Source of the DNA: Symbiodinium natans
Lineage: Eukaryota > Sar > Dinophyceae > Suessiales > Symbiodiniaceae
Assembly (NCBI GenBank): GCA_905221605.1
Contig: CAJNDS010001225.1
Coordinates: 491,708-555,707 of the forward strand
Direction: 5' to 3'
Length of the DNA: 64,000 nt
Shown here: piece after piece, positions 53,128-63,621 of the stretch
Numbering within the stretch: position 1 is the stretch's first letter
Layout: each line of letters starts with the position of its first letter
Notes under the pieces: model-generated
Database searches by the model: none
Seen by the model: the letters and a program-made list of their open reading frames with translations, nothing else
Told to the model about the DNA's origin: nothing
Translations under genes and position numbers: made by a program

Positions 53128-53296
53128 GGTTTAGGGTTCAGGGTTCAGGGTTCAGGGTTCAGGGTTTAGGGTTTAGGGTTTAGGGTTTAGGGTTTAGGGT
53201 TTAGGGTTTAGGGTTTAGGGTTTAGGGTTTAGGGTTTAGGGTTTAGGGTTTAGGGTTTAGGGTTTAGGGTTTAGGGTTTACGGCACTTATGCAAAT

Positions 53297-53415
53297 CACC
53301 AAAAACTAACAATAATGCGGTGAGCCATCTGAAGCAGGGCGTCCTCGGCAGGTGAGTCTCTGAACTGGTCGGTGCTCGTTGTTGTCGAACTCCTTGTCGT
53401 ACTTTTCCTGCTCTT
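53297..53415 (-). CDS. Exon-like segment, unknown protein (about 38 codons)
   Basis: The minus frame starts with a Ser/Thr-rich stretch and then reads DQFRDSPAEDALLQMAHRII. A second minus frame (EKYDKEFDNNEH) is also attractive at the start, so a frame change or splice may lie near 53365. Confidence 0.45.
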
Positions 53416-53524
53416 AGGGTTCAGGGTTTAGGGTTTAGGGTTTAGGGTTTAGGGTTTAGGGTTTAGGGTTTAGGGTTTAGGGTTTAGGGTATCCAACTTT
53501 CATGGGGCTTCGGGTTCAGGGCTT

Positions 53525-53705
53525 AGGGCCCGTGCAGTTGGACTTGGCCTTTTGGGTAGATTAGGTGGGGCGCATGTTGGAGGATCATGGGGCGGGACAA
53601 TGTCTCCGCGACAAACCCTATGTGGTCCTTGAGCTGGAACTGCATGATCATCTCCTGGGTACCGCTGCCTGGGAGACAGCAATTGAATTGCACAGGGCTT
53701 CGCAA
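53525..53705 (-). CDS. Exon-like segment, unknown protein (60 codons)
   Basis: The minus frame reads VQFNCCLPGSGTQEMIMQFQ, LKDHIGFVAETLSRPMILQH and APHLIYPKGQVQLHG before TAA. Among the clearest exons; family unknown. Confidence 0.55.
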
Positions 53706-55007
53706 GGCCAGTGGGGTGTAGGGTTTAGGGTTTAGGGTTTAGGGCTTAGGGTTTAGGGTTTAGGGTTTAGGGTTATCATGGTATCAGGCTTATGGATTCA
53801 AGACTTAAGACTTTGCAAGGGCTTTGCTCCCTTCCTCCCTCCCGAACCTGCTTAGCGTTAACTTCTCCCAATATACAAGAGTAGACGATCAAGGGAATCT
53901 TCGAAATTCCCCACATGCAAGACTAGCATGAGAATGTTGGATCTTAGGGTCTTAGCGTCTTGCTTGGGTGGGTTCCAGCCTCTAAACGTGTGAGGGAACT
54001 CCACGCAGCTTTGGGTGTACTACAGCTACTACGAGAGCCTTAATAATTTCCGACTGTTCTCCCCATATCATCCCTCCATGATCATAATCGCAACTACCCA
54101 AGCTACTAGGGCTTACTACAAAGGCCCCTGTAGCACTTTAGCCTTGGTGATTGGAGCTTGTGGCGATGCTCACTGTACACCCTGTGACTAGGGATCAGGG
54201 TTTCCAGAGCGCAGCGCTGCAAAGTTTAGGGCTTCAGAGCCTCCCCAAATACAAGAAAATCATGCCTAGGTGTTATCCTTAAAAACATTTTTTGGGGGTT
54301 CTTAAGCAAATGGTAGGGTTTCATGGGGGCTTGGGAAAAAAACATCCTCAATCCAAAGCCCTGAGTGTGAAAAAGGCCCAAGAGCAGTTTGCCCTACGAA
54401 TGGGTCCCTCTAAACCTCCAACCCTAAACCCTGAACCCTCAACCCACTTCAGAATTCTTAGAAGCCTACCTTCAACCCACGGGTTTTGGGCTTCGAGGGC
54501 TCTATGCCCTCAACCTTTATGTCCTCGACCTCCAAACCCTCAATCGGGTGGGACCGAACACTAAACCCTAAACACCAAACCCTAAACCTCAAACCTCAAA
54601 CCTCAAACCTCAAACCTCAAACCTCAAACCCTAAACCCTAAACCCTAAACCCTAAACCCGAAACCCTAAACCCTAAACCCTAAACCCTAAACCCTGAACC
54701 CAGCAAAGCGTCTGCTGATCCAGTCGGTCGACCTGCTTCGTCACAGAGCGGGGCTTCGGATTTCGAGCTTGTAGGCCTAGACCCTAGGAAGGGTTTAGGG
54801 TTTAGGGTTTAGGGTTTAGGGTTTAGGGTTTAGGGTTTAGGGTTTAGGGTTTAGGGTTTAGGGTTTAGGGTTTAGGGTTTAGGTTAGGGTTTAGGGTTTA
54901 GGGTTTAGGGTTTAGGGTTTAGGGTTTAGGGTTTAGGGTTTAGGGTTTAGGGTTTAGGGTTTAGGGTTTAGGGTTTAGGGTTTAGGGTTTGGGGGGGAAT
55001 TCTTCTG

Positions 55008-55085
55008 AAGCCCCCTCGGCCCTCTGCCCTCTGCGTGCCTGGGCTCGGCGAAGCTCATGTCGAAGTCACCTCGGCTGGTCTGGGT
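55008..55085 (-). CDS. Exon-like segment, unknown protein
   Basis: The minus frame reads TSRGDFDMSFAEPRHAEGRG. Confidence 0.35.
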
Positions 55086-55254
55086 GTAGGGCTTTCGGCC
55101 CTAAACCCTAAACCCTAAACCCTAATCCTTAAACCCTAGCAACAGCGGTTAGGGTTTAGGGTTTAGGGTTTAGGGTTTAGGGTTTAGGGTTTAGGGTTTA
55201 GGGTTTAGGGTTTAGGGTTTGGGGTTTGGGGTTTGGGGTTTGGGGTTTCGGGTT

Positions 55255-55434
55255 TAGGGCTAAGGCTCGTGGGCTCCGGGTTCGACGCTTGGGGTCGTGC
55301 AGAGCCTTGCGAGCCCCGAAGTCCGAAAGACACTGTGAACTTCCCCCAAAAAACCCTTCCCTTGAAGCCCGCAAGAAGCGCCACCATCCGCGAAAGACCT
55401 TTAGAGCCCCAGAAGCCATAGCCCTAAAAGGCAC
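55255..55434 (-). CDS. Exon-like segment, frame uncertain
   Basis: The minus frame reads ALKVFRGWWRFLRASREGFF and then CLSDFGARKALHDPKRRTRS. Several other frames are open across the same DNA. Confidence 0.25.
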
Positions 55435-55644
55435 CCTAAAGCCCGTAAACCCTCGGCGCCGAAAAGCCTAAAAGCCGGAACCCTATTGAGATCCCCTCCC
55501 CCCCCCCCACAAAAGAAAGTAGAAAGGAAACAACATAAAACCCTAAACCCGAAAAAACCCCTAAACCCTAAACCCTAAACCCTAAACCCTAAACCCTAAA
55601 CCCTAAACCCTAAACCCTAAACCCTAAACCCTAAACCCTTCAGA

Positions 55645-55740
55645 AATGAAACGGGTGCTCCTCAGACGGCGGGCCGAAGTTAGCACCGGAGTCGTCGCCG
55701 TAAAGTGCAGGGCGGCGGCAGTGGAGTCGCACCTGGGGCT
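55645..55740 (-). CDS. Exon-like segment, unknown protein
   Basis: The minus frame reads CRRPALYGDDSGANFGPPSE and then EHPF. The plus strand is open too. Confidence 0.3.
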
Positions 55741-56327
55741 TCAGGGATTTAGGGTTTAGGGTTTAGGGGTTTAGGGGTTTCGGGTTTAGGGTTTAGGGTT
55801 TAGGGTTTAGGGTTTAGGGGTTCGGGCCAGAGTCTCGGGGTGTATCCTAACAGGGGTTTAGGCTCTTGGGCTTTCGGCTTTCAGAGTTTAGGGTTTAGGG
55901 TTTGAGGGCAATGGCAACAGAACTCTCTCCAAGCGGACGTGCGCAAAACAGACGGATTAGGGGGTAGGTTTTGGAGTTTAGGCTTAGAACGGGAACTTGG
56001 TAGGGTTGGGTTTTAGACCCCATGGTTTGCCTTAGCTTTATGTGACGTACAGCCTGCTTCCAAAACACCTGAACGGGGTTTAGTGTATGGTTTAGGGTTT
56101 AGGGGAATGGGAAGTGGAGTAGGAGTTCAGGATTTGGGGGTTGTGGGGGCTATCAGGTATGCAGGTGGTTGGGGAAGAGCCTTGGTAAACATATGCAGCA
56201 CCGCTTCTCTCTCTCTACGCCCCTAAACCCTCAACCGTACAACCCTGAGCCTGTGAACCCTAAACGCTCAACCCCGAACCCCTGAATCCCACACAACAAG
56301 CCGAGAGTGCCCTGTTTGGGAGATTTT

Positions 56328-56525
56328 TCAGGTTGAGGTCCTTTTGCAGTTTTGGGCCGTCGCTTTTTTTGAGCAGGTCGGACGTAGGGTGAGGCTTCTT
56401 GTGCTTTCAGAGGCAACAGGAGGCAAAGGCACAACAAACATGATGGGACCACCACATGGGCTTGATGGCTGAGGGTGCAACAGCTCAAGCATCCTACGAA
56501 GTAGTGTGTGTTTTTCTAGTATCCC
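56328..56525 (-). CDS. Open segment of 65 codons, unknown protein
   Basis: The minus frame reads LEKHTLLRRMLELLHPQPSS and then MFVVPLPPVASESTRSLTLR. A second overlapping frame is open from 56488 to 56231. Confidence 0.4.
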   Translation of the reverse strand, partial: GILEKHTLLRRMLELLHPQPSSPCGGPIMFVVPLPPVASESTRSLTLRPTCSKKATAQNCKRTST

Positions 56526-57167
56526 CAACAGGACAATCCATACATGGTTTTGCGCCCCCTACAGTAAACCCCAAATCCTGGAAACCCTAAACCCTACACC
56601 CTTTTGTTTGGGATCGAAATTGCGGGCGTTCCCTTCGACCCTATATCTCTAGACCCCAGACCCTAAAGCCTGAACCCTAGACCCTCGACCCTAAACCCTA
56701 AACCCTAAACCCCCTCTGGCGTTTAATGTTTGAGCGATTTCGGGCTTGCGGATTTTGCGAGGCCGGACGGCCAGCTTGCAGCTCTTCTCCAGCGACCAGC
56801 CTGCTTCACGAAGGGTTTGGGGTTTAGGGTTTAGAATCTAGGGTTTAGGGTTTGCCTGCTTTAAGGAGGGCTTGGGGCTTATACTGCAGGTTTAGGGTTT
56901 GAGGTTTAGGGCTTAGGGTTTAAGGTTTAGGGTTTCGGACCTAGGATTTAGGGTTTAGGGTTGCGGGTTTAGGGCTTCGGGATTAATAGGGGTTTAGTGT
57001 TTCGGGGATCCTTGAGGTGTAAGTGGAGGTCTGGGTTTCATTTAGGGGGTAGGCCTTAAGGTCGAGGGTGTAAGGGTTAAGATTTGCGGCATCATGGTTT
57101 ATGATTTTTCAACGGTTTAGGGTTTAGGGTTTCGGGTTCCATATGGGGAACCGATGTCTTTGTAAAC

Positions 57168-57290
57168 GCTACCCGAAAAACGGATTGTGAAGGTTCATAT
57201 CTATGGCACCGAAGAAGGACACTATCACACCGAACTTGCCTTCTCGGCCCCTGACAACAGGGTCTCCAACCGTGCAAGGGTCTTAAAGTC
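57168..57290 (-). CDS. Exon-like segment, unknown protein (37 codons)
   Basis: After GGACTTTAAG the minus frame reads PCTVGDPVVRGREGKFGVIV and then SFFGAIDMNLHNPFFG, followed by GTAGCG, a possible donor. Confidence 0.5.
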
Positions 57291-57344
57291 CTCCTAGAGG
57301 AAGCACTGCAGCCCAAGTATACTCAACTCAGCTACATCAAGGAT

Positions 57345-57391
57345 TCTCGAAATACAGCTCAGCAATGGGCCTTCTTTGCCTGCCCTAATTC
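57345..57391 (-). CDS. Short exon-like segment
   Basis: After TGAATTAG the minus frame reads RQRRPIAELYFENP. Confidence 0.3.
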
Positions 57392-57880
57392 AGGGAGCCC
57401 TCTCAACCCTCAACCCTAAACCCTAAACCCTCAACCCTAAACCCTCAACCGGAAACCCTAAACCAAATTAGGCTTTAGGCTTTAGGGCACGTGCCTCCGC
57501 TAGCGCACTCCAGGCCGATGGCGAGGGACTGTCAAGCTCATGGCAGCAAGAAACCCCCAATGGTTTTGGTTTAGGGTTGAGGGTGCAGGGTTTAATAGGG
57601 TTTAGGGTTTAGGGTCTAGGGTTTAGGGTTCAGGGCTTAGGGTTTCAGGGTTCTCCATCTAAGGCACCCGCATCTTTTGAATAGGTGTATTTAGGGTATC
57701 TTACAGAGCACCCTTAAATGGGGACCCCATATATACACCTTATATGCCTCATATAAGCAATACAACCCAAGGGCCCATGAACATTGCTCGACAGCCCTTC
57801 AGACCTGCCCACGCGGTTGTGGGCTGAGGGAAAAGAGAGACAGAAGCATACCAAGCCTTCGGGAACTACGTGCCTTAAGT

Positions 57881-58065
57881 AGACCCAAGAGTAACCTAGC
57901 AATAAAACCTTTTGGTTTAAAGGGGCTGAAAAGGGAACCTAAACCCTAAAAAAGGGGGAATAAAGGGACACAGAGTACTAAACCCTAAACCCTGAACCCT
58001 AAACCCTAAACCCCTAAACCCTAAACCCTAAAAAAAGGGAATAGGCGACCTACCCTGAGTCCTAG
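57881..58065. mobile_element. Family B element expanded by an internal CCCTAAA array
   Basis: Ends AGACCCAAGAGTAACCTAG and CCCTGAGTCCTAG match the family. In the middle the block ACCCTAAAAAAGGG...AATA appears twice, at about 57945 and 58024, with a CCCTAAA array between the two. Sister copies have it once. Confidence 0.55.
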
Positions 58066-58067
58066 TG

Positions 58068-58135
58068 AGTCACCACGCCTGCCCGCAGCTACCCATGGCC
58101 GAGCCCGTCTTGCCGTTGAACCAAGGGGAGTAGCT
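58068..58135 (-). CDS. Exon-like segment, unknown protein
   Basis: The minus frame reads GRSYSPWFNGKTGSAMGSCG and then QAW. Confidence 0.35.
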
Positions 58136-58261
58136 GCGCCCACCTAGCCGGTGAGGGGCTATTAGGCCCTAATAAACCCTAAACCCTAAACCCTAAACCC
58201 TAAACCCTAAACCCTAAACCCTAAACCCTAAACCCTAAACCCTAAACCCTTTTGAAGGGGC

Positions 58262-58410
58262 TAGAGGGTATAGTAGCCCATCCTGGTAGCCGGTGAGGGG
58301 CATGTGGGGAAGCTGGGCCCATGTAGGGTTTAGGGTGTAGGTAGAGGATGTCCTGGTCCAAGCATCTTTTTCGAGCATTCGAGGGTCGAAGCTCAAACGA
58401 CCCAATCTTT
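58262..58410 (-). CDS. Exon-like segment, unknown protein
   Basis: The minus frame reads FELRPSNARKRCLDQDILYL and then HAPHRLPGWATIP, crossing two CCCTAAA-like units. Confidence 0.35.
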
Positions 58411-58664
58411 CCAAGTTTTAGCATTTCTAACACCCCCAAACAACCTCCCCCCCGCAACAAAAAAACAAAAACATAACAAGAAAAAACAAAAAAACAATCA
58501 AACTTAAGCCCCAAAAAACCCAAAGCCAAACCCTGGACCCGAAACCTTGCACAGGTCTGTCGAACAAACCCCCCAAAAGCCTACACCATGACACTGTGTT
58601 CGATTAGGGTTTAGGGTTTAGGGTTTGGGGTTTAGGGTTTAGGGCCCTATCTACCCCATCAACG

Positions 58665-58762
58665 ATCAGCAAGCGGGCGGGTCCTCCGTCCTGCCATTGA
58701 CATCTGCGGGAGCACAGAACCCATGCAGAGGCCGCGAGCGACAGTGCTGCGCACACACAGCC
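58665..58762 (-). CDS. Exon-like segment, Cys-containing
   Basis: The minus frame reads VCAQHCRSRPLHGFCAPADV and then NGRTEDPPAC. A CTGTGCTCCCGCAG acceptor-like site inside allows a shorter alternative. Confidence 0.35.
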
Positions 58763-58799
58763 TTAAGGACCTAGAAGAGCACCGGAACCCTGAACCCCA

Positions 58800-58893
58800 A
58801 ACGCACATTCCATCATGGTCCCGTGGGCATCGTCCACTCCGGAGGTCAAAGTCTTGGCCGCGGGACCGGGGGAGGCAGAACGCAGTCTGCGCA
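58800..58893 (-). CDS. Exon-like segment, unknown protein
   Basis: The minus frame reads LRRLRSASPGPAAKTLTSGV and then DDAHGTMMECAFG. Confidence 0.4.
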
Positions 58894-59111
58894 GGATAAA
58901 CCCCAAAACCCTTACAAAAAAGATACCCTCAACACTAAATACCCTAAACCCTAAAAGCCCTCATTTGAGAGCAACAGTGCTGAAAGCCCAAAGCCCGTAG
59001 ACAGTGGCCGAAAACCTGCTAGACCCTATGTTCAGCCCTAAACCCTAAACCCTCAAACCCTACCCCCTGCACCCTTCAGGGCAATTTACGACCCTAAAGG
59101 CAGCAAGGGTT

Positions 59112-59187
59112 ACCGAAGTGTCCATCCACGAGCACAAGAAGCCCTGATGCAAACTGCGCATAACGGAAATGCGGACGTCGCGTGCGA
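59112..59187 (-). CDS. Exon-like segment with donor
   Basis: The minus frame reads VARDVRISVMRSLHQGFLCS and then WMDTS, followed by GTAACC. Confidence 0.4.
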
Positions 59188-59494
59188 CCCCTGACCTTAA
59201 CCCTCAGAATGAAGCCATAAGCCTCGAACCCCCAAGCCCTAAACCCTGGACCACCTAAACCCTGGACCCTAAACCCTGGACCCTAACCCCTAAACCCTAA
59301 ACCTTGAACCCTAGGCCCAGTCCCTGAACCCCTAGGCCCTGAACCCTGAACCTGAACCCTAAGCCCTAAACCCTGAAGCCCAAGTCCTCAATCCTTGAAC
59401 CCAAAAATTTTCGAGCCTTCTACTCGACAAGCCCTACAAAGGGTTTAGGGTTTAGGGGTTTAGGGTTTGGGGGTTTCGGGGTTTAGGGTTTAGG

Positions 59495-59622
59495 GATTTA
59501 GGGATTTAGGGATTTAGGGGTTTAGGGGTTTAGGGGTTTAGGGGTTTAGGGGTTTAGGGGTTTAGGGGTTTAGGGGTTTAGGGGTTTAGGGGTTTAGGGG
59601 TTTAGGGGTTTAGGGGTTTAGG
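59495..59622. repeat. Homogeneous TTTAGGGG octamer run
   Basis: About 14 units of the octamer TTTAGGGG follow a few TTTAGGGA units and canonical heptamers. Confidence 0.9.
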
Positions 59623-59737
59623 GAAGATGTACGCTGTGGCGCGCCTGAGAGGTACCAGGGTGAGCTTGGTAGTGGAGGGGCGCAGGTCAGCTCGAAGGAC
59701 TTGCAGGAGTCCTGTTCTTTGCCAAAATGGCGGCTTT
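59622..59737 (-). CDS. Exon-like segment, unknown protein (38 codons)
   Basis: The minus frame reads PPFWQRTGLLQVLRADLRPS and then TTKLTLVPLRRATAYIF, between tracts. Confidence 0.45.
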
Positions 59738-59879
59738 AGGAACCCTAAAGACCAACCCGAAACCCTAAACCCTAAACCCTAAACCCTAAACCCTAAACCC
59801 TAAACCCTATAAACCCTAAACCCTAAACCGCTAGTCAAGGGTACAGGGGCCCAAGGGTAAAAAGCGTTCAATGGTGTAA

Positions 59880-59975
59880 GGGGGTATATACCCCTTGGGG
59901 CCCATACCTCACATCCCTTTAAACGTTAAAGGAGGTAAAGGACCATATTAAGGGACCATGTAGCTACCCTTAGAC
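59880..59975. mobile_element. Family C repeat (copy)
   Basis: TTGGGGCCCATACCTCACAT and GACCATGTAGCTACCC, with an inner GGAGGTAAAGGACCATATTA, match the 18585-18885 fragments. Confidence 0.45.
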
Positions 59976-60199
59976 TTGTCCGGAAGCACCCCACCTAGGA
60001 TCTATGACGGTGCTGCACAACGAGGATCTTGTACTGCAGGTTTAGGGTTTAGGGTTTAGTGTTTAGCGTTTAGGGTTTAGGGTTTAGGGGGGCGTGCAAC
60101 CCTGAACCCTTAACTCGTTCCTCGGGCTTTCAAAGACTAGGCCCAAGCCTGGCAGTAAGCTGGAATACATGGGGTCAAGGGTATAGGTATTAGGGCTTA

Positions 60200-60408
60200 G
60201 TGTACCAAGATTCATGATCCTTTCATCAGTGCGTTGTCGCAGGAACGTTGTCTCGCTCTCTGTGGCCCATGCCGGCTAGCAGGATTCCAGTGTAGTGGTG
60301 CATTGTAACGCATGTGCCATCGGCCAACCCTAAAAAAGCCCAAAACCCTCTGAACTCCCCAATGTCTTGAACACACTTTCAATCTCGGCATGGGCTGCCA
60401 CTTGTTAG
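60200..60408 (-). CDS. Two exon-like segments with a tract-free intron
   Basis: The upstream part (60408-60335) reads AAHAEIESVFKTLGSSEGFG. The downstream part (60278-60200) follows ATCCTGCTAG and reads WATESETTFLRQRTDERIMN. The ~60-bp gap has stops in frame and no heptamer tract. Confidence 0.4.
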
Positions 60409-60416
60409 TCAAGAAT

Positions 60417-60472
60417 CTGGCTGGTTCTTAGTAGGGAATGAGGGAATGAGGGCCCTACTAAGAACCAGCCAG
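60417..60472. other. Perfect 20-bp inverted repeat with 16-nt loop
   Basis: CTGGCTGGTTCTTAGTAGGG at 60417-60436 is exactly complementary to CCCTACTAAGAACCAGCCAG at 60453-60472. It could be the tips of a recent small transposon, a hairpin RNA or an intron hairpin. Confidence 0.85.
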
Positions 60473-60479
60473 GAATTCG

Positions 60480-60538
60480 TTCACAGAGAGCCGACGTCGG
60501 CGGCTGTAGCTTGAGTTGCTGCCAGCATGCAGATGGGT
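60480..60538 (-). CDS. Exon-like segment, unknown protein
   Basis: The minus frame reads PICMLAATQATAADVGSL and ends at T|GTGAAC, a possible donor right next to the perfect hairpin. Confidence 0.35.
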
Positions 60539-60604
60539 TTAGGGTTTAGGGTTTAGGGTTTAGGGTTTAGGGTTTAGGGTTTCGGGTTTAAAGTTTAGGG
60601 TTTA

Positions 60605-60687
60605 GGCCTGTCCAACAGTCTTGACGACAGAAACCTCAACACCTTCCCTCAAGGTACCAATCGGACAGAGGAACTGGTTCCTGCCCC
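60605..60687 (-). CDS. Exon-like segment, unknown protein
   Basis: The minus frame reads NQFLCPIGTLREGVEVSVVK and then TVGQA. Confidence 0.45.
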
Positions 60688-60784
60688 TAAACCCTAGACC
60701 CGAAACCCCAATCCCTAAACCCTAACGGGTACCTGATAGGGCCGCTTGATACCTTAGTCGCGATGCGATTTTAGGGTTTAGGGT

Positions 60785-60872
60785 AAGACTTCAGCAGCTC
60801 CACGCCGAAAGCAGGGGAAAGGCTGAACCCGCAAGACTGCAACCTCAGCTCCCTGAGCTCTAAAAGTTGAAA
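60785..60872 (-). CDS. Exon-like segment, possibly leucine-rich
   Basis: The minus frame reads QLLELRELRLQSCGFSLSPA and then FGVELLKSY. The L-x-x-L-R-E-L-R-L-x-x-C pattern recalls a leucine-rich repeat but one unit is not enough. Confidence 0.4.
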
Positions 60873-60974
60873 GTCCTAGTAAGGCCTAGCCCTAAACCCT
60901 AAACCCTAAACCCTAAACCCAAAAATCCCTAGCCCTAAACCCTAAACCCCAAAATCCCAAAAACCTAAACCCTC

Positions 60975-61060
60975 TTCAGAGCCCGCCTTGCACTGCACAG
61001 AGATCACCACCCAGCCGGCAGGACATCGGGCCGTCCCATCCTGTCGCAGACATCCCGCTT
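60975..61060 (-). CDS. Exon-like segment, unknown protein
   Basis: The minus frame reads CLRQDGTARCPAGWVVISVQ and then CKAGSEE. Two other minus frames are open over parts of it. Confidence 0.35.
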
Positions 61061-61489
61061 CGTTTAGGGTTTAAGTTTCGGGTTTAGGGTTTAGGGTTTA
61101 GGGTTTAGGGTTTAGGGTTTAGGGTTTAGGGTTTGAGGGTGTTTAGGGATTCTTTTAAGATATTTTGGGGTGTTCTTAGGGTTTGTTACAGTAGATGTTT
61201 TTTATGTTTTTTTTTTAAATTTAGTTTTTTTGAAGTTTTTGGGTTTTTGAGGGTTACCCGGTTGTTTAGGGGTTTTTAAGGGGGTTTTTAGGATTCTAGG
61301 GTTTTTGGGGTTTTGGGGGTTAAGGATTTTTCGGGTTTAAGGGGCTTTGGGGGGTTTTGGGGGGTTTTGGGGCTTTTCGGCGTTTTAGGGGCTTTCGGGG
61401 TTTTAGGAGTTTGAGGGGTTCTGGGGGATTTAGGGTTTTAGAGCTTTAGGGTGTCCGAAGGCGCAGACTTCTTCTTTTCACTGTACTCT

Positions 61490-61652
61490 CAAACCCGAAA
61501 CATCCCAGGGAATGTTTGGCCCCAGTTGCTTTTCCAGTAGCGGGTTTAGGGTTTTGGGGTTTGGGTTTAGGGTTCGAAGCATGAAGGAGCATGAAATGAC
61601 AAAGAGGCTATGAAGCGTGCCTCAAGACTACACCGGAAACCCGTGGCCCAAA
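61490..61652 (-). CDS. Two exon-like segments around a short tract
   Basis: The upstream segment (61652-61572) reads GFRCSLEARFIASLSFHAPS. The downstream one (61550-61490) reads RYWKSNWGQTFPGMFRV before TGA. Confidence 0.35.
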
Positions 61653-61819
61653 ACCCTAAACCTCTACCAAAGCTTAGAACCCCTAAAAACCGAACATGCC
61701 GACTCTAGAATCTCTGGACCTTCAAACTCTAACGCCCTAAACCCTAAACCCTAAACGCTGAACCCTAAACCCTAAACTCTAAACCCGAAATCTTAAACCC
61801 TGAACCCTGAACCCTAAAC

Positions 61820-61926
61820 CGTAACTATACCTTGCCTTGGACACCGTCAACGTCCGCACCTGCTCAGGGACGCGCACCAACCAGGGGCTCCATTTGGGGG
61901 CCCCCGGGCCCCGAGGGCCCCTCTTA
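61820..61926 (-). CDS. Exon-like segment, unknown protein (35 codons)
   Basis: The minus frame reads RGPRGPGAPKWSPWLVRVPE and then QVRTLTVSKARYSY. Confidence 0.4.
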
Positions 61927-62367
61927 GGGTTTAGGGTTTAGGGTTTAGGGTTTAGGGTTTAGGGTTTAGGGTTTAGGGTTTGGGGTTTGGGGTTTGGGGT
62001 TTTGAGGGTTCGGGGGCTTTTCTTAGGTTCCTTCATATTGGAACCCTGATAAACCCCTTCTACCCTGTAAAAAACTCGAGGGCCCATACTTCAGGAGCCT
62101 TTAAGGGATCATATATCTTCCCTCAGAGCTTTTGGGAGTTTAGGGTAATTCGGGTTTGGGGTTTTGGTTGGGGTTGTGGGATTGAGGGGTTGAGAGGTTT
62201 AGGAATCAGGGGCGTTGAAATTTAGAGGAGGTCTAGCTAAACCCTAAACGCCTGAACCCTAAACCCTAAACCTAAACCCTATCCCCTGACCCTAAACCCT
62301 TTACCCCAGGGATTAGGGGGGTTTAAGGGGTCTCGGTTTGCTCGCGCAGCTGGCCTGGTTCGTGTCA

Positions 62368-62428
62368 ACCGAAAGTGCGGCTGCCAGGCAGCCACCTCCG
62401 AAAATAAAGACTTCGGCACTTCTTAAGA
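62368..62428 (-). CDS. Exon-like segment, basic
   Basis: The minus frame reads LKKCRSLYFRRWLPGSRTFG and ends at TGA. Confidence 0.35.
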
Positions 62429-62509
62429 GCGCAAAATGGGGGGGGGGGGGGGGGGGCCTTTATAAATAGAACAGGGTTTAGCGTTTTAGTGTTTTAGGAT
62501 TTAGGGATT

Positions 62510-62683
62510 AGGGCTACTATAGGAGCCTTCATGAATAGAACAGGGTTTAGTGTTCATGAGCTGTGCCAAAGGCCAAGCGTAGGATGAGATGAGGGGATGA
62601 CGTACAAAGGAGACAGCATCTGCTATGATCCGCATGCAGAATGGCTCGGATGAGTATGGCACAGGCTTAGTTCCTAAACCCAA
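62510..62683 (-). CDS. Exon-like segment, unknown protein (57 codons)
   Basis: The minus frame reads TKPVPYSSEPFCMRIIADAV, SFVRHPLISSYAWPLAQLMN and TKPCSIHEGSY. Natural composition and no competing frame of similar quality. Confidence 0.5.
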
Positions 62684-62851
62684 AGCCCTCCATAAACCCT
62701 AAACCCTAAACCCTAAACCCCAAACCCTAAACCCTAAGCCCTAAACCAAAGACCCTCCATCCCGAACCCTAAGCCCCTTGTTTCCTCGCAGTCCTTGCCG
62801 TGCGGTCCTACAGGTGTTTTGTGGAGTGGTTTGGGGAAAAGCCCCCCCCCC

Positions 62852-62903
<52 letters not shown>

Positions 62904-62940
62904 CATGTATATTATTTATTATGTATATATATATACATAA
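62852..62940. repeat. (AT)n microsatellite
   Basis: TATATA runs with ACATGTATA interruptions, preceded by a C run. Confidence 0.95.
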
Positions 62941-63074
62941 TCATAATATGATAATGATAATGCGATATTTCATTAATCATGAAAACAATAGAAACAGGCT
63001 GCAATTACAACTCTCCATAATAGCTCTCCATAATGAGTTGGGGGTGTGGGCCTAGGCTTTATCTTGCATAGCAT

Positions 63075-63286
63075 CTAACTGTATGGAAACGTGGGGGCTT
63101 GACACACCGAAATTCTCTCAACAACCTGCGAACCTGAACGAACGTGATCGGGATTCCGGGTATCCCTAAACCCCAAACCGCGAACCCTATATAATTCCAG
63201 ACGATCGCAGCCCGATACGCTGCAAAGAACCACAGCCAACTCATGGTAGGCGTGGAGCAAAGTAAGAGGCTCAAAAGCCTTCCCAA
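63075..63286 (-). CDS. Exon-like segment, unknown protein (up to 68 codons)
   Basis: The minus frame reads FEPLTLLHAYHELAVVLCSV, SGCDRLELYRV and QVVERISVCQAPTFPYS. A second frame is open for 75 codons, but the first is more natural in its upstream half. Confidence 0.45.
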
Positions 63287-63301
63287 ACCCTAAACCCGAA
63301 A

Positions 63302-63399
63302 CTTGGGATGTTCCCCCTATACTAACGGTCCTTAATGGGGATTACAAAAGGGGTACTAATCCCGAATAAGGACTGTTAGCATAGGGGCAACACCCCAAG
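63302..63399. mobile_element. Family A inverted-repeat element
   Basis: CTTGGGATGTTCCCCCTATA at the left and GTTAGCATAGGGGCAACACC then CCAAG at the right; AACGGTCCTTAAT pairs with ATAAGGACTGTT. Confidence 0.7.
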
Positions 63400-63480
63400 C
63401 CCAAGCCCTAAACCTCTGAACCATCCAAAAGCAACCGAGTTGCTCTGACCACCTTGCCAGGAGACAGCTTGAGGGGATAA

Positions 63481-63589
63481 TTAGGATGTAGGCTTTGGTG
63501 GTGGTAGGGGGTTGGGGGGGGGGGGGGGGGTGGGGGGGGGTTGGGGGGGGTTGGGGGGGTGGGGGGGGTGGGGGGGGGTGGGGGGGGGT

Positions 63590-63621
<32 letters not shown>

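Noticed and set aside
53549-53572. GGCCTTTTGG resembling the 5' part of U2 snRNA
   Set aside because: Downstream U2 sequence is absent and the bases encode part of a good exon (IYPKG on the minus strand).
59719-59737. GCCATTTTGGC, the core of the dinoflagellate spliced leader, on the minus strand
   Set aside because: The flanks do not match the leader (no CCGTA before, no TCAAG after), and the bases are used in an open exon frame.
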